From assembly GCF_005049045.1 (NCBI RefSeq), contig NZ_SUPK01000001.1, forward strand, positions 620,001-684,000: a DNA stretch of 64,000 nt, in the 5' to 3' direction. The notes beneath the pieces are model-generated. The model was not told the origin of the DNA, did no database searches, and saw only the letters and a program-made list of their open reading frames with translations. Position numbers and translations under genes: made by a program. The stretch comes from Cohnella pontilimi (GTDB lineage: Bacteria; Bacillota; Bacilli; Paenibacillales; Paenibacillaceae). Below, piece by piece: positions 25,219-33,611 of this stretch (position 1 is its first letter; the number at the start of each line of letters is the position of its first letter).

Positions 25219-26394
25219 TCATAGTAGTTTCGCAAGAAAGCTGTGGCCATGGGTCGAGATGGAGACACGGAAATTGTCCGCGATGGTCGCCGCCAAATCC
25301 GCATAGGTGCTCATGGTGCCCAAGTCGCCAGGCTGCCGGAAAGCGGGACTATACGCCAATACGGGCACATACTCCCTCGTATGATCGGTACCGGCATGCG
25401 TAGGATCGTTGCCGTGATCCGCGGTAATGACCAGCACATCACGCTCGCCGAGCGTGTCCAGCAGCGCCGGAACCGCACGGTCGAACTCCTCCAGCGCACG
25501 CGCGTAACCGTCAGGATCGCGCCGATGCCCGTACAGCGAATCGAAGTCGACAAGGTTCGTGAACAAAAGTCCGCGGAAAGGCGTTTTCAGCTGCTCCAGC
25601 GTCGTCTCGATCCCGTACGCGTTGCTCTTGGTCGGCAGCGCTTGCGTGACGCCTTCACCATCGAAAATATCGTTGATTTTGCCGACGGCAATGACATCGA
25701 ATCCTTCCTCTTTCAGCGCATTGAGCACGGTAGGCTTCGGCGGTTTTAACGCATAGTCGTGCCGGTTCGGCGTTCGCTGAAAAGCACCCGGCTTCCCGAC
25801 GTACGGTCTGGCGATCACCCGGCCGACCGACCATTCATCCTTCATCGTGAGACGGCGTGCGATCCGGCAAGCTTCGTACAGTTCGTCCAGCGGAATAATC
25901 TCTTCATGAGCCGCAAGCTGAAACACGCTGTCCGCGGACGTATAGACGATCCACGCGCCGGTGTTCATTTGCTCTTCGCCCAGCTCGTCCAATATTTCCG
26001 TGCCGGACGCAGGCTTGTTGCCGATCACCTTGCGGCCCGTCTCCCGTTCGAAAGCGGAAATCAACTCCGCGGGAAATCCGTCAGGGAACGTGCGGAACGG
26101 TGTCTCGATGCGAAGCCCCATGAGTTCCCAATGGCCGGTCATCGTGTCTTTGCCGGCGGAAACCTCAGTCATTTTGCCAAAATGGGCCGTCGGCTTAGAC
26201 TCGGGCTGCCAATCGCCGATTGGGGCGATATTGGCAAGCCCCAGGCGCCGCATGTTCGGAAGAGACACGGACGGCACGGTCTCGGCAATGTGGCCGAGCG
26301 TATGCGCGCCTTTATCTCCATATTCTGCGGCGTCCGGCAATTCGCCGATGCCGACGCTGTCGAGCACAATGACGGCGACTCTTTCAAAGTTCAT
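25219..26394 (-). CDS. deoB: Phosphopentomutase
   Basis: Interconverts ribose (deoxyribose) 1- and 5-phosphate, linking nucleoside breakdown to pentose metabolism. Metal-binding alkaline-phosphatase-like enzyme: [20 protein letters not shown] near residue 8, the phospho-threonine region [14 protein letters not shown] near 85, [14 protein letters not shown] near 285, and [19 protein letters not shown] near 325. 391 residues. Also known as drm in B. subtilis, where it follows xerD/ripX, as here. Confidence 0.97.
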   Translation of the reverse strand: MNFERVAVIVLDSVGIGELPDAAEYGDKGAHTLGHIAETVPSVSLPNMRRLGLANIAPIGDWQPESKPTAHFGKMTEVSAGKDTMTGHWELMGLRIETPFRTFPDGFPAELISAFERETGRKVIGNKPASGTEILDELGEEQMNTGAWIVYTSADSVFQLAAHEEIIPLDELYEACRIARRLTMKDEWSVGRVIARPYVGKPGAFQRTPNRHDYALKPPKPTVLNALKEEGFDVIAVGKINDIFDGEGVTQALPTKSNAYGIETTLEQLKTPFRGLLFTNLVDFDSLYGHRRDPDGYARALEEFDRAVPALLDTLGERDVLVITADHGNDPTHAGTDHTREYVPVLAYSPAFRQPGDLGTMSTYADLAATIADNFRVSISTHGHSFLAKLL

Positions 26395-26436
26395 TTTCGG
26401 TTCCTCTTTTCTGCGGCAAAATCCACCCGGGGTCCA

Positions 26437-27333
26437 TCAAGAACGAGCCCGCGGATGTGTGCGGTCATACACTTCCTTCACTTTCGAACGCACCGAAGGC
26501 TCATATTTCTGCGTCGTTTGCGGGCTCGCATGGCCGAGCATTTCCTGGACGGCCCGTACGTCCGCGCCGTTGTCCAACAAATGTACCGCAAAAGAATGCC
26601 TCAGACTGTGCGGTGTCAACTCGGAGGAAATCCCCGATTCGGATGCATATTTTTTAACGATTTTCCAAAATCCTTGCCGGGTCATCCGGGTTCCGAGGTG
26701 GTTCGGAAACAGGATGGAACCGGAACGCTCGTTTTTCGCCAAAACCGGTCTCGCCTGCTTTAAATACTCCCGAAGCCAGTGAACGGATGCTCCGCCTACC
26801 GGCACGATCCGTTCCCGGCCGCTTCCTGCCGAACATTGCAAAAATCCCATCTCCAAATGCACATCTGCAACATCCAGCGCCATCAGCTCGGATACCCGCA
26901 GACCCGTTCCATACAACAGTTCCAGCATCGCTTTGTCTCGAAGCCCTTGGGGCGTCGACGCCTCGGGAGCATCAAGAAGCTTTTCCACTTCCGCGAGCGT
27001 TAAAACCCGGGGAGCTTTGCGTTCCGGCTTGGGGATTTCCAGCTGCAGCGTCGGATCCCGGTCGATGTACCGCTCGATGATGCCGAACTTGCACAGCCCG
27101 CGGACCGACACGAGCCGCCGCGCCAACGTGGCCGCCGACTTGCCCTCCTGCCGTAGCCGGTTCAAATAGGCTTGTATGTGAAACGGCTGCAAGTCCTGCG
27201 GCGTCTTCAGTCCTTGGGCTTCCATGGCATCCGAAAAGTGGCGCAAATCACGCGAATAGCCGAGACGCGTATTCCCGCTGACCGAACGGTCTTCCGACAA
27301 ATACCGCTCATAGGCTTGTACCCATTTTTCCAT
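26437..27333 (-). CDS. xerD: Tyrosine recombinase XerD
   Basis: Site-specific recombinase that, with XerC or CodV, resolves chromosome dimers at dif. The N-terminal core-binding domain (about 1-85) is followed by the catalytic domain with the R-H-R-Y set: Arg in LLYGTGLRVSELMALDV near 147, the HSLRHSFAVHLLDNGADVRA block near 242, His near 267 in QEMLGHASPQTTQ, and the nucleophilic Tyr in TQKYEPSV near 277. ATG 27333 gives 298 residues; the frame continues upstream without family similarity. Known as ripX in B. subtilis. Confidence 0.95.
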   Translation of the reverse strand: MEKWVQAYERYLSEDRSVSGNTRLGYSRDLRHFSDAMEAQGLKTPQDLQPFHIQAYLNRLRQEGKSAATLARRLVSVRGLCKFGIIERYIDRDPTLQLEIPKPERKAPRVLTLAEVEKLLDAPEASTPQGLRDKAMLELLYGTGLRVSELMALDVADVHLEMGFLQCSAGSGRERIVPVGGASVHWLREYLKQARPVLAKNERSGSILFPNHLGTRMTRQGFWKIVKKYASESGISSELTPHSLRHSFAVHLLDNGADVRAVQEMLGHASPQTTQKYEPSVRSKVKEVYDRTHPRARS

Positions 27334-27364
27334 GATGTTGCCGCATCCCTCTTTTCGCACCTGA

Positions 27365-27598
27365 TCACTCGCCATACCAAAAAAACAACCGGAGCCGGTC
27401 GCCCGGCGAAGCCGCCGGATCGCCGCCTTCACCGGAAAGAAACACTTTGGCGGCCCGGCCGTCCGGCACCTTGTAGGGATCTTCCGGCCGGAGCCAGTTG
27501 TGGAACCAGCCGAACAAGCTGTGGACCACAACGGCAAGCACCAAAAAAAGGAGCGTAAATTGAAGACGCCCCCACCCCTTATCGTACGTTTGTTTCAT
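27365..27598 (-). CDS. yqzK: DUF4227 single-pass membrane protein (YqzK-like)
   Basis: Small protein of unknown job, 77 residues. One membrane helix (LQFTLLFLVLAVVVHSLFGWF, residues about 13-33, starting after a GWGR sequence) is followed by WLRPEDPYKVPDGRAAKVF and ending FFWYGE, the DUF4227 pattern. B. subtilis yqzK lies between fur and ripX, and here the gene is just upstream of xerD. The ATG is at 27598; no strong alternative. Confidence 0.8.
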   Translation of the reverse strand: MKQTYDKGWGRLQFTLLFLVLAVVVHSLFGWFHNWLRPEDPYKVPDGRAAKVFLSGEGGDPAASPGDRLRLFFWYGE

Positions 27599-27662
27599 GC
27601 GATATTCCCCCGTCCGTTAAAGGCTTGTCGTTACACCGTATGTGGACGGGGGACGATTCATG

Positions 27663-28778
27663 TCACAGCAGTGATTCCAATGCGGTAAACGGCAGGTCGA
27701 TCGCCTCGGCGACTTGCGGATGCGTGATCGCACCTTTATGTACATTGACCCCGAGCGCCAGCGCGGCATCTTTGGCGACTGCCGGGCCGAAACCTTTGGA
27801 CGCGAGCTGCATCACATAGTCGATCGTCACATTGGTCAGCGCAAGCGTAGAAGTGCGAGGAACGCCTCCCGGCATGTTGGCCACCGCATAGTGGATGACG
27901 CCGTGTTTCTCATATACCGGATTTTCGTGCGTCGTCGCATGGTCCACCGTCTCGATCGAACCGCCTTGGTCGACCGCCACGTCCACGATCACGGCGCCTT
28001 TTTTCATGGTCTTCACCATTTCTTCGGTCACGAGCCGCGGAGCGCGCGCGCCGGGCACGAGTACGGCTCCGATGAGCAGATCCGCTTTCCGGACGGCGCT
28101 GGCAATGTTATGCGGATTGCTGGTCAGCGTCCGCAGACGGCCTTGGAACACGTCGTCCAAATACCGCATGCGTTCCGCGCTTTTCTCCAGCACCACCACA
28201 TCCGCTCCAAGACCGAGCGCCATTTTCGCGGCGTTGGTGCCGACGATGCCCCCGCCGATAATGATGACTTCCGCCGGCGGTACGCCGGGTACGCCGCCAA
28301 GCAATACGCCGCGTCCTCCGAAGAAAGACTCGAGGTACTTGGCTCCCTCCTGAACGGACATGCGTCCCGCCACTTCGCTCATCGGCGTGAGCAGCGGCAG
28401 CGTGCGGTTCGGCAGCTGGATCGTCTCATAGGCGATCGCCGTCACACCGGCGTCTGCGAGCGCTTTGGCCAATTGGGGTGCCGCGGCCAGGTGCAAGTAG
28501 GTAAACAAAATTTGGCCGGAGCGGAAAAATCCGAATTCTTCCGGAATCGGCTCCTTCACTTTCACGATCATCTCGGCACGCCGCCATACTTCCTCGGCTT
28601 GTCCGACCACAACAGCACCCGCCGCCGTATATTCTTCGTCCGTAAACCCGCTTCCCGCCCCGGCTCCTGTCTGCACGATCACCTCATGCCCTTGCTGGCG
28701 AAGCATGCCGGCGCCGGCCGGCGTCATGGCGACGCGATTTTCCTGTTTTTTGACTTCCTTCGGAATGCCTACGATCAC
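27663..28778 (-). CDS. ald: Alanine dehydrogenase
   Basis: NAD-dependent oxidative deamination of L-alanine to pyruvate; in Bacillus needed for growth on alanine and for efficient sporulation. The start [19 protein letters not shown], the catalytic lysine in [12 protein letters not shown] near 72, the histidine in [10 protein letters not shown] near 95, the NAD site [20 protein letters not shown] near 170, and [11 protein letters not shown] near 240 are all present. GTG 28778 follows GAGGGGGAAG by seven bases and gives 371 residues. Confidence 0.96.
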   Translation of the reverse strand: MIVGIPKEVKKQENRVAMTPAGAGMLRQQGHEVIVQTGAGAGSGFTDEEYTAAGAVVVGQAEEVWRRAEMIVKVKEPIPEEFGFFRSGQILFTYLHLAAAPQLAKALADAGVTAIAYETIQLPNRTLPLLTPMSEVAGRMSVQEGAKYLESFFGGRGVLLGGVPGVPPAEVIIIGGGIVGTNAAKMALGLGADVVVLEKSAERMRYLDDVFQGRLRTLTSNPHNIASAVRKADLLIGAVLVPGARAPRLVTEEMVKTMKKGAVIVDVAVDQGGSIETVDHATTHENPVYEKHGVIHYAVANMPGGVPRTSTLALTNVTIDYVMQLASKGFGPAVAKDAALALGVNVHKGAITHPQVAEAIDLPFTALESLL

Positions 28779-28901
28779 GACGTAACTTCCCCCTCTATTT
28801 GTTCCATACCTTGCCATTGTATATTGCGCGTCGACGAATGGGAAGATGTGGCATGGAATATTATGGCAAGTTTCCGCGTTGCAGGAATAAAGTCTCCCGC
28901 A

Positions 28902-29384
28902 TTATAGCAGACGCCGGATTTCGGACTCCATTTCCATCGGCTGCACACCGGGCTCGAACCGTTTCACGACACGGCCTTCCCGGTCGACCACAAATTTGGT
29001 GAAGTTCCACTGAATGCCGTTATCCTCGGAACCCTCCAAGGGAGCTTGCTGCTTCAAATACCGGTACAGCGGATGAGCCTCCGGTCCGTTCACGTCAATC
29101 TTCTCGAACATCGGGAACGTGACGCCGTAATTGACCTGGCAAAACTCCGCCACTTCCTCGTTGCTGCCCGGCTCTTGCCCGCCGAATTGATTGCAGGGGA
29201 AGCCCAGTATTTCCAGTCCCTGAGCATGATATTGCTCGTACAGCTTTTGCAAGTCCGCGTACTGCGGCGTTAAACCGCATTGGCTCGCCGTGTTGACGAT
29301 GACCAGCACCTTGCCCCGATAAGCGGACAAGTCCGTTTCTTTCCCGCTCAGCGTGCGGGTTTTGAATTCGTAGATCGAAGTCAT
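28902..29384 (-). CDS. Glutathione-peroxidase family thiol peroxidase (copy 1)
   Basis: Thioredoxin-fold peroxide reductase of the BsaA type, in bacteria usually thioredoxin dependent. Peroxidatic Cys in NTASQCGLTPQY near residue 36, FPCNQFGGQEPG near 70, the resolving Cys in EEVAEFCQVNYG near 90, and the Trp-Asn of IQWNFTKFVVD near 130 are present; no selenocysteine. 160 residues. ATG 29384 follows AAGGAGG by ten bases. It is transcribed away from a close paralogue that starts 83 bases off. Confidence 0.92.
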   Translation of the reverse strand: MTSIYEFKTRTLSGKETDLSAYRGKVLVIVNTASQCGLTPQYADLQKLYEQYHAQGLEILGFPCNQFGGQEPGSNEEVAEFCQVNYGVTFPMFEKIDVNGPEAHPLYRYLKQQAPLEGSEDNGIQWNFTKFVVDREGRVVKRFEPGVQPMEMESEIRRLL

Positions 29385-29467
29385 CACAAGTGATCCTCCT
29401 TGTAATTCCGTTGGTACTCGTGTTATACCTCAATTATACCAATATTTGCCGAGCGGAGGAATGTCGC

Positions 29468-29947
29468 GTGTCTCTCTATGACTTCGAGGTGACGACCATT
29501 CGGGGAGAAACGAAACGGATGGCCGAATATGAAGGAAAAGTGATGCTCATCGTCAACACCGCAAGCAAGTGCGGGTTCACCCCCCAGTACAAAGGTTTGC
29601 AGCAGCTCCATGAAAAGTATGCCGATCAAGGCTTACAAGTACTCGGCTTTCCGAGCAATCAGTTTGCAGGGCAAGAGCCCGACGACGAAGGGACGATTGA
29701 GCGGAATTGCTTGCTCCATCACGGCGTGACCTTCCCGCTGCACGCCAAAACGGAGGTCAAAGGGCCGAACGCTCACCCGCTGTTCCGTCACCTGACCTCG
29801 GAAGCGCGCGGCTTTCTCGGCACCAAAGTCATTAAGTGGAATTTTACCAAGTTTCTCGTCGACCGCCGCGGGCGCGTCGTAAAGCGCTTTGCCCCGAACG
29901 TGGCGCCGGAAAAAATCGAACCGTATATTCGCAAATACCTGAAATAA
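29468..29947 (+). CDS. Glutathione-peroxidase family thiol peroxidase (copy 2)
   Basis: Paralogue of the divergent gene to its left. Peroxidatic Cys in NTASKCGFTPQYKGL near residue 35, resolving Cys in TIERNCLLHHG near 88 and IKWNFTKFLVD near 132 are kept. The extra cysteine of FPCNQF is Ser (FPSNQF), and the loop after EP is DDEG rather than GSNE. GTG 29468 is chosen for GCGGAGGA seven bases upstream; an upstream open stretch from 29390 lacks a site. 159 residues. It ends into the fur terminator. Confidence 0.92.
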   Translation: MSLYDFEVTTIRGETKRMAEYEGKVMLIVNTASKCGFTPQYKGLQQLHEKYADQGLQVLGFPSNQFAGQEPDDEGTIERNCLLHHGVTFPLHAKTEVKGPNAHPLFRHLTSEARGFLGTKVIKWNFTKFLVDRRGRVVKRFAPNVAPEKIEPYIRKYLK

Positions 29948-29968
29948 AAAAGCGACCCGAAGGCCGCT
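29945..29968 (-). terminator. Fur terminator with UUCG loop
   Basis: On the minus strand AGCGGCC, loop TTCG, GGTCGCT, then TTTTTTA. The seven-pair stem (one G-U) and tetraloop are textbook. It touches the stop codon of the convergent peroxidase gene. Confidence 0.9.
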
Positions 29969-29988
29969 CGATGTGCGTTTAGGCTTAT

Positions 29989-30459
29989 TCAGCTTTCGGA
30001 ACCGGGCTCCGGAGATTTCCCGGCGTTTTTGCATTTGGCGCAAATGCCTTGGAAATCGAGACGGTGATCCAGCACCGTGAAGCCGTATTCCTTCTCCAAC
30101 CGTTCTTCCAGCGGGAGAAGCCAGTCTTCCATAATCTCCGACATCGATCCGCATTGTACGCAGATCAAGTGATGGTGATGATGCTTGTTGCTGTCCGCCC
30201 GCAAGTCGTACCGGGCCACGCCGTCACCGAAGTTCATTTTCTCGACGACATGCATTTCGCTTAAAAGCTCCAGCGTCCGATACACGGTAGCCAGCCCGAT
30301 TTCGGGCGATTTTTCTTTGACGAGCATGAACACGTCTTCCGCGCTCAGATGGTCTTCCTCGTTCTCAAGCAGGACGCGGACCGTCGCTTCCCGTTGGGGG
30401 GTGAGTTTGTAGCCCTGGGATTGCAGCTGCTGCTTAACTTTTTCAATGCGGGCTTCCAT
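29989..30459 (-). CDS. fur: Ferric uptake regulator Fur
   Basis: Iron-sensing repressor. The sequence from KLTPQREATVRVLLENEEDH through LSAEDVFMLVKEKSPEIGLA is very like B. subtilis Fur, clearer than PerR or Zur. The DNA-recognition helix is TVYRTLELLSEMHVVEK; the metal ligands include the HHHHHLICVQCG segment near 88-99 and the zinc pairs CVQC and CAKC. ATG 30459 follows GGAGGGGG and gives 156 residues. It lies downstream of spoIIM, as in B. subtilis. Confidence 0.94.
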   Translation of the reverse strand: MEARIEKVKQQLQSQGYKLTPQREATVRVLLENEEDHLSAEDVFMLVKEKSPEIGLATVYRTLELLSEMHVVEKMNFGDGVARYDLRADSNKHHHHHLICVQCGSMSEIMEDWLLPLEERLEKEYGFTVLDHRLDFQGICAKCKNAGKSPEPGSES

Positions 30460-30534
30460 TCGTTTCCCCCTCCGGTCGTGTGTACACTTGGTTCCATTAT
30501 AGGGGGAGGCGATTCCGGAAGTCAAACGTTCCTG

Positions 30535-31194
30535 CTAGAGTCGGACGGCCGCGCTAGAGTGACTCGCCGGCGTCGTATGCGGCGTGACGCGCTCCAGAAG
30601 AAGCGGTGAAACATAGGCTTCATATATAGAGGCGAGCCCGACCATGATCAGCATCAGAGCCGCCACCGCGGTATGCGCGAGGAACGGCGGCATCATCCGC
30701 CCTTTGCGGCGAAACAACCTTTCTCTCACAATAAAATAGGCAAAGCGTGCGGCCGACGCGCTGGCAATCATGAGCGCGGGAACTGCCAAGGCGTTCGGGG
30801 GAGCCACCGTAGCAAGGAAGAATAACAGTCCTTTCCAGGCGAACTCGTGAACGAGCAGACCGGCCGTAAAACCGACCAGCACCCCTTTTAAAAAATCCAG
30901 CACCAGCACAAGCGGAACTCCGATCACCGACATGCCCAGCAGCCAGATGAGCAGAATCCATTTTGCATAAAAAACAAACCCGTCCCAAAAAACCGCTGCC
31001 GGATGCAGCCCCGTACCGCCTCCGACATTTTGCATATATAACCCGAGCGTCTCCGCCAAATCCTGCTGCTGTTCGAAGGTAAGCGCCCGAACGAGCAATC
31101 CTCCGAATACGGCCCCCACAACGAACAGCACGCCGATAAACAAATACAAATTCACGTTGTCCCGAGCCGACAAATTCCAAAATCGAAAGCGCAC
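30535..31194 (-). CDS. spoIIM: Stage II sporulation protein M
   Basis: Membrane member of the SpoIIDMP engulfment complex, which degrades septal peptidoglycan so the mother cell can engulf the forespore. Five hydrophobic segments are visible, the first NLYLFIGVLFVVGAVFGGLL, with the family feature WILLIWLLGMSVIGVPLVLV near 85. GTG 31194 (GGGAGGG upstream, starting RFRFWNLSARDN) gives 219 residues, near B. subtilis SpoIIM; ATG 31221 would add nine. Confidence 0.9.
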   Translation of the reverse strand: MRFRFWNLSARDNVNLYLFIGVLFVVGAVFGGLLVRALTFEQQQDLAETLGLYMQNVGGGTGLHPAAVFWDGFVFYAKWILLIWLLGMSVIGVPLVLVLDFLKGVLVGFTAGLLVHEFAWKGLLFFLATVAPPNALAVPALMIASASAARFAYFIVRERLFRRKGRMMPPFLAHTAVAALMLIMVGLASIYEAYVSPLLLERVTPHTTPASHSSAAVRL

Positions 31195-31256
31195 GGAACC
31201 CTCCCCCTCGTCCGACGGCACGTCTTGTGCCTATCTGTATGCCGGACAAGGGGATT

Positions 31257-32447
31257 TTAGAATGGCTCCAAGGTGCCGTAGGCGCCTCCGCTTCCCGCCC
31301 GGAAGGAGAGCTTCCCTTCTCTGGCCGCGATAATGGCGGCGGCGATCCGTTCGCCGGCAACAGCGGCGATCTGCTCTCGCGGTATGCGGTGCAGGATGTC
31401 CATTTCCGTCCCCGCCTCGGTCAGGAGACGTTCGAGCATTTTTTTGCCGACACCGGGAAAAAAGGTGAGCGGCACTTGCTGACGGTACGGAGCGCGGCCT
31501 GCAGGATGCAGCGGCTCTTCGCGGTCCGCGAGCTGGTCGATCCGTCCGGCAACGCCGCGGATAAGCTTGCGGCTCCCGCAGGAAGGACAAGCTTCCGCCG
31601 TCTCCTCCCGGGTACGGCTGTTGACCGCTTTCTTGCAGGCGGAGCAGAAAGTGGAGTGGTATTTGCCGAGTTGGGGATGCAAGCCGTAATTGGCCGTCAC
31701 CTCCCGGCCCTCTTGTTTACTGAGCGCTTTGGCGAATTCGGCGAACGACGGCTGTAACAGCCGCAGTTCGTTGCACTCCCGGCCGATCATGCCGGTGGAA
31801 TGGGCGTCCGAGTTGGTGAGGAACGGGTAAACGGACAGTTCCGATATCCGGTCCGCCATGTCGGTGTCGGCGCTGAGTCCCAGCTCCACCGCTGAGATGC
31901 CATCCGGTTCCAGCCGGTCCGACAGCCTGTCGGCCGAGCAGCCCAGCAGGCCTCTGTGCGGCGTGAACACATGCGCCGGGACGAGCAATCCTCCTCGTGC
32001 CAGCAGCTCCGCTTGCAGCTCGCGCGCGGTTACGCGGATGCGCTGGGAGCTGAGCAGCACATTTTTCATCCGCGGCTTCATCCACTCCGTCCACTGCTTC
32101 ATCGCGCGCAAATCGGGCAAATAACCCAGCAGATGAAACGGACCGCCGCCCGGCTCCCGCACTTCCATCTCGGCGCCCAGCAAAATCACGGTGTTTCCGT
32201 AACGGATCCCGCCGCCCTCGGCCTCTTCCATTTCACCCGAGTCCAGACAGCGTTCGATGTCGGCCTGAACCGCCGGAGAATGACAGTCGATCACGCCGAT
32301 CAGCCCAATGCCTTTGCGTTCCGAGGCTTCCTTGGCGATCGAGCGGAACGTCAAATCTTTGCTCGCGCTGATTTTCACCGGCTGGCCGCTGTCGGAACGG
32401 CCGATATGCACATGCAGGTCTGCGAAGAATGGCTGAAGACCGCTCAT
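31257..32447 (-). CDS. Endonuclease Q-like PHP-domain protein
   Basis: Likely DNA-damage endonuclease of the EndoQ family, which cuts 5' to deaminated bases such as uracil and hypoxanthine; known in some archaea and certain Bacillales. The N-terminal PHP metal site begins FFADLHVHIGRS near residue 8; GVIDCHS and LTNSDAHSTG supply further metal ligands. A zinc finger, CSACKKAV then CPSCGS (about 268-295), and a helix-hairpin-helix (FFPGVGKKMLERLL near 340) match EndoQ. 396 residues. Its ATG overlaps the nudF stop (ATGA), so it is cotranscribed with nudF. Confidence 0.82.
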   Translation of the reverse strand: MSGLQPFFADLHVHIGRSDSGQPVKISASKDLTFRSIAKEASERKGIGLIGVIDCHSPAVQADIERCLDSGEMEEAEGGGIRYGNTVILLGAEMEVREPGGGPFHLLGYLPDLRAMKQWTEWMKPRMKNVLLSSQRIRVTARELQAELLARGGLLVPAHVFTPHRGLLGCSADRLSDRLEPDGISAVELGLSADTDMADRISELSVYPFLTNSDAHSTGMIGRECNELRLLQPSFAEFAKALSKQEGREVTANYGLHPQLGKYHSTFCSACKKAVNSRTREETAEACPSCGSRKLIRGVAGRIDQLADREEPLHPAGRAPYRQQVPLTFFPGVGKKMLERLLTEAGTEMDILHRIPREQIAAVAGERIAAAIIAAREGKLSFRAGSGGAYGTLEPF

Positions 32448-33016
32448 GCTGGAAGCGATCCCGTATTTTGCTTAAGCTGCCAGGCGTAAACGGCCAACAG
32501 CGTTTTGGCGTCGCAGATCCGGCCCTCGCGGATATATTGCCAAGCCTCATCGAGCGTAATCGCTTCACAGGTGAGGAACTCATCCTCGTCGAGACTGACT
32601 TCGCTTTTCGTTAACTCATCCGTATAGTACAGATGAATGATCTCCTCCGCGAAGCCCGGAGAAGTGGAGAAGGACTGAAGCAGCTTCAGCTTGTTCGTCC
32701 GGTAGCCCGTCTCCTCTTCCAATTCGCGCCCGGCCGCTGCCATCGGATCTTCGCCGGGTTCGAGCTTGCCGGCCGGAATTTCGACCTGCACCTTCTCCAG
32801 CGCTTTGCGGAACTGTTCGACGACCAGCATTTTGCCGTCGAGCAGCGCCAGCACCGCCACCGCGCCGGGATGCCTTACAATCTCACGGGTGGCCGTGCCG
32901 CCGTTCGGCAGCCGGACCGTATCGACCTGCAAAGAGATGATGCGCCCTTGAAATATCGGTTTCGTCTCCAGCGTTTCTTCGTAAAAAGGATGTTTCGTCG
33001 GTTTTTTTTCTGTCAC
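32444..33016 (-). CDS. nudF: ADP-ribose pyrophosphatase, NUDIX family
   Basis: Hydrolyses ADP-ribose to AMP and ribose 5-phosphate. The NUDIX box is GRELEEETGYRTNKLKLLQS with the preceding PAGKLEPGEDPMAAA (residues about 92-115); the core REEXXEE-like glutamates are present. GTG 33016 with AAGGAGGAGA upstream gives 190 residues. It heads nudF-endoQ and is divergent from mciZ, the gene pair arrangement I recall from B. subtilis (yqkG). Confidence 0.9.
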   Translation of the reverse strand: MTEKKPTKHPFYEETLETKPIFQGRIISLQVDTVRLPNGGTATREIVRHPGAVAVLALLDGKMLVVEQFRKALEKVQVEIPAGKLEPGEDPMAAAGRELEEETGYRTNKLKLLQSFSTSPGFAEEIIHLYYTDELTKSEVSLDEDEFLTCEAITLDEAWQYIREGRICDAKTLLAVYAWQLKQNTGSLPA

Positions 33017-33054
33017 GGCGCATTCTCCTCCTTCTTCTAACCCCGATAACCGGC

Positions 33055-33084
33055 GGTATGGAAAAGCGTTCAGCTTCATACCTT
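33055..33084 (+). promoter_or_regulatory. Possible sigma-E promoter of mciZ
   Basis: GGTATGG and CATACCTT are 15 bases apart; the latter fits the sigma-E -10 (CATACAnT) but the -35 is weak. mciZ is mother-cell expressed in B. subtilis. The first base of the transcript would be about 80 bases before the ATG. Confidence 0.35.
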
Positions 33085-33172
33085 CAAAATAAAGGCTTGT
33101 CCGTGCGAAAGCAAGCGCCGGTGATCATCGGCTCACGGTACCGGCTGCGTCGGATGCTGAGGAGGAACTGTG

Positions 33173-33322
33173 ATGCTGAAACGTTACGAAGCGCGCGATC
33201 ATATTCGTTGGGTCGGCAAAGCTTGGGAAATCCGCCGCGCATTGCGTCAGGAAATGAAACGCAGAGGCGCTAACGCCCGTGTAACGGATATCGCGGCTGC
33301 GCGTGCCAAGCAAGGGAAATGA
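33173..33322 (+). CDS. mciZ: MciZ-like inhibitor of FtsZ ring formation
   Basis: A 49-residue basic peptide starting MLKRYEARDHIRWVGKAWEI. The VGKAWEIR segment (about residues 14-21) is the same as in B. subtilis MciZ, which binds the C-terminal edge of FtsZ and blocks Z-ring assembly in the mother cell. The rest, ending RGANARVTDIAAARAKQGK, is longer than the 40-residue Bacillus peptide. GAGGAGG lies 8 bases before the ATG, and a strong terminator follows 60 bases after the stop. Divergent from nudF. The match rests on a short motif and context. Confidence 0.72.
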   Translation: MLKRYEARDHIRWVGKAWEIRRALRQEMKRRGANARVTDIAAARAKQGK

Positions 33323-33381
33323 CACAGTTCTTCATCTCGACCGCCGCCACGCAATCAGACACCAAGAAACCTCTCAACAGG

Positions 33382-33411
33382 TCCTTCCCCGCACCGGGGA
33401 AGGAATTTTTT
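33382..33411 (+). terminator. Intrinsic terminator after mciZ
   Basis: TCCTTCCCC pairs with GGGGAAGGA over a five-base loop, followed by ATTTTTTAGG on the plus strand. It separates mciZ from the MFS exporter promoter. Confidence 0.9.
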
Positions 33412-33466
33412 AGGTAAATTTTACCTTGGAAATGTATTGACTCGATATCTACCGAATCGATATAAT
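33412..33466 (+). promoter_or_regulatory. Sigma-A promoter with palindromic elements for the MFS gene
   Basis: TTGACT (33437-33442) and TATAAT (33461-33466) with 18 bases between. AGGTAAATTTTACCT (33412-33426), two 7-base arms round one base, lies just upstream, and TCGATAT occurs twice between -35 and -10. These look like repressor sites, though no regulator gene is adjacent. Bases 33467-33611 give a long leader with no supported gene; an open frame there ends at 33584. Confidence 0.7.
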
Positions 33467-33611
33467 CTCAAAGTCACTCGGTATTATTTTCCAATCCGGG
33501 CCCGCTTGGGCATCGAGCGATACCGCATCAAGATCAAAGTATTAGAAGAAGGGCTGGGCAAGCACGACGCGCTCGGCACCTAACAAAGAGAGAGTGGAGG
33601 AGAAGTAACCA

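Noticed and set aside
27663..28778. NAD(P) transhydrogenase alpha subunit
   Set aside because: Length (371) and motifs fit alanine dehydrogenase; no beta-subunit gene nearby.
29410..29445. PerR box between the two peroxidase genes
   Set aside because: TTATACCTCAATTATA resembles it only at the ends; too few matches to TTAnAATnATTnTAA.
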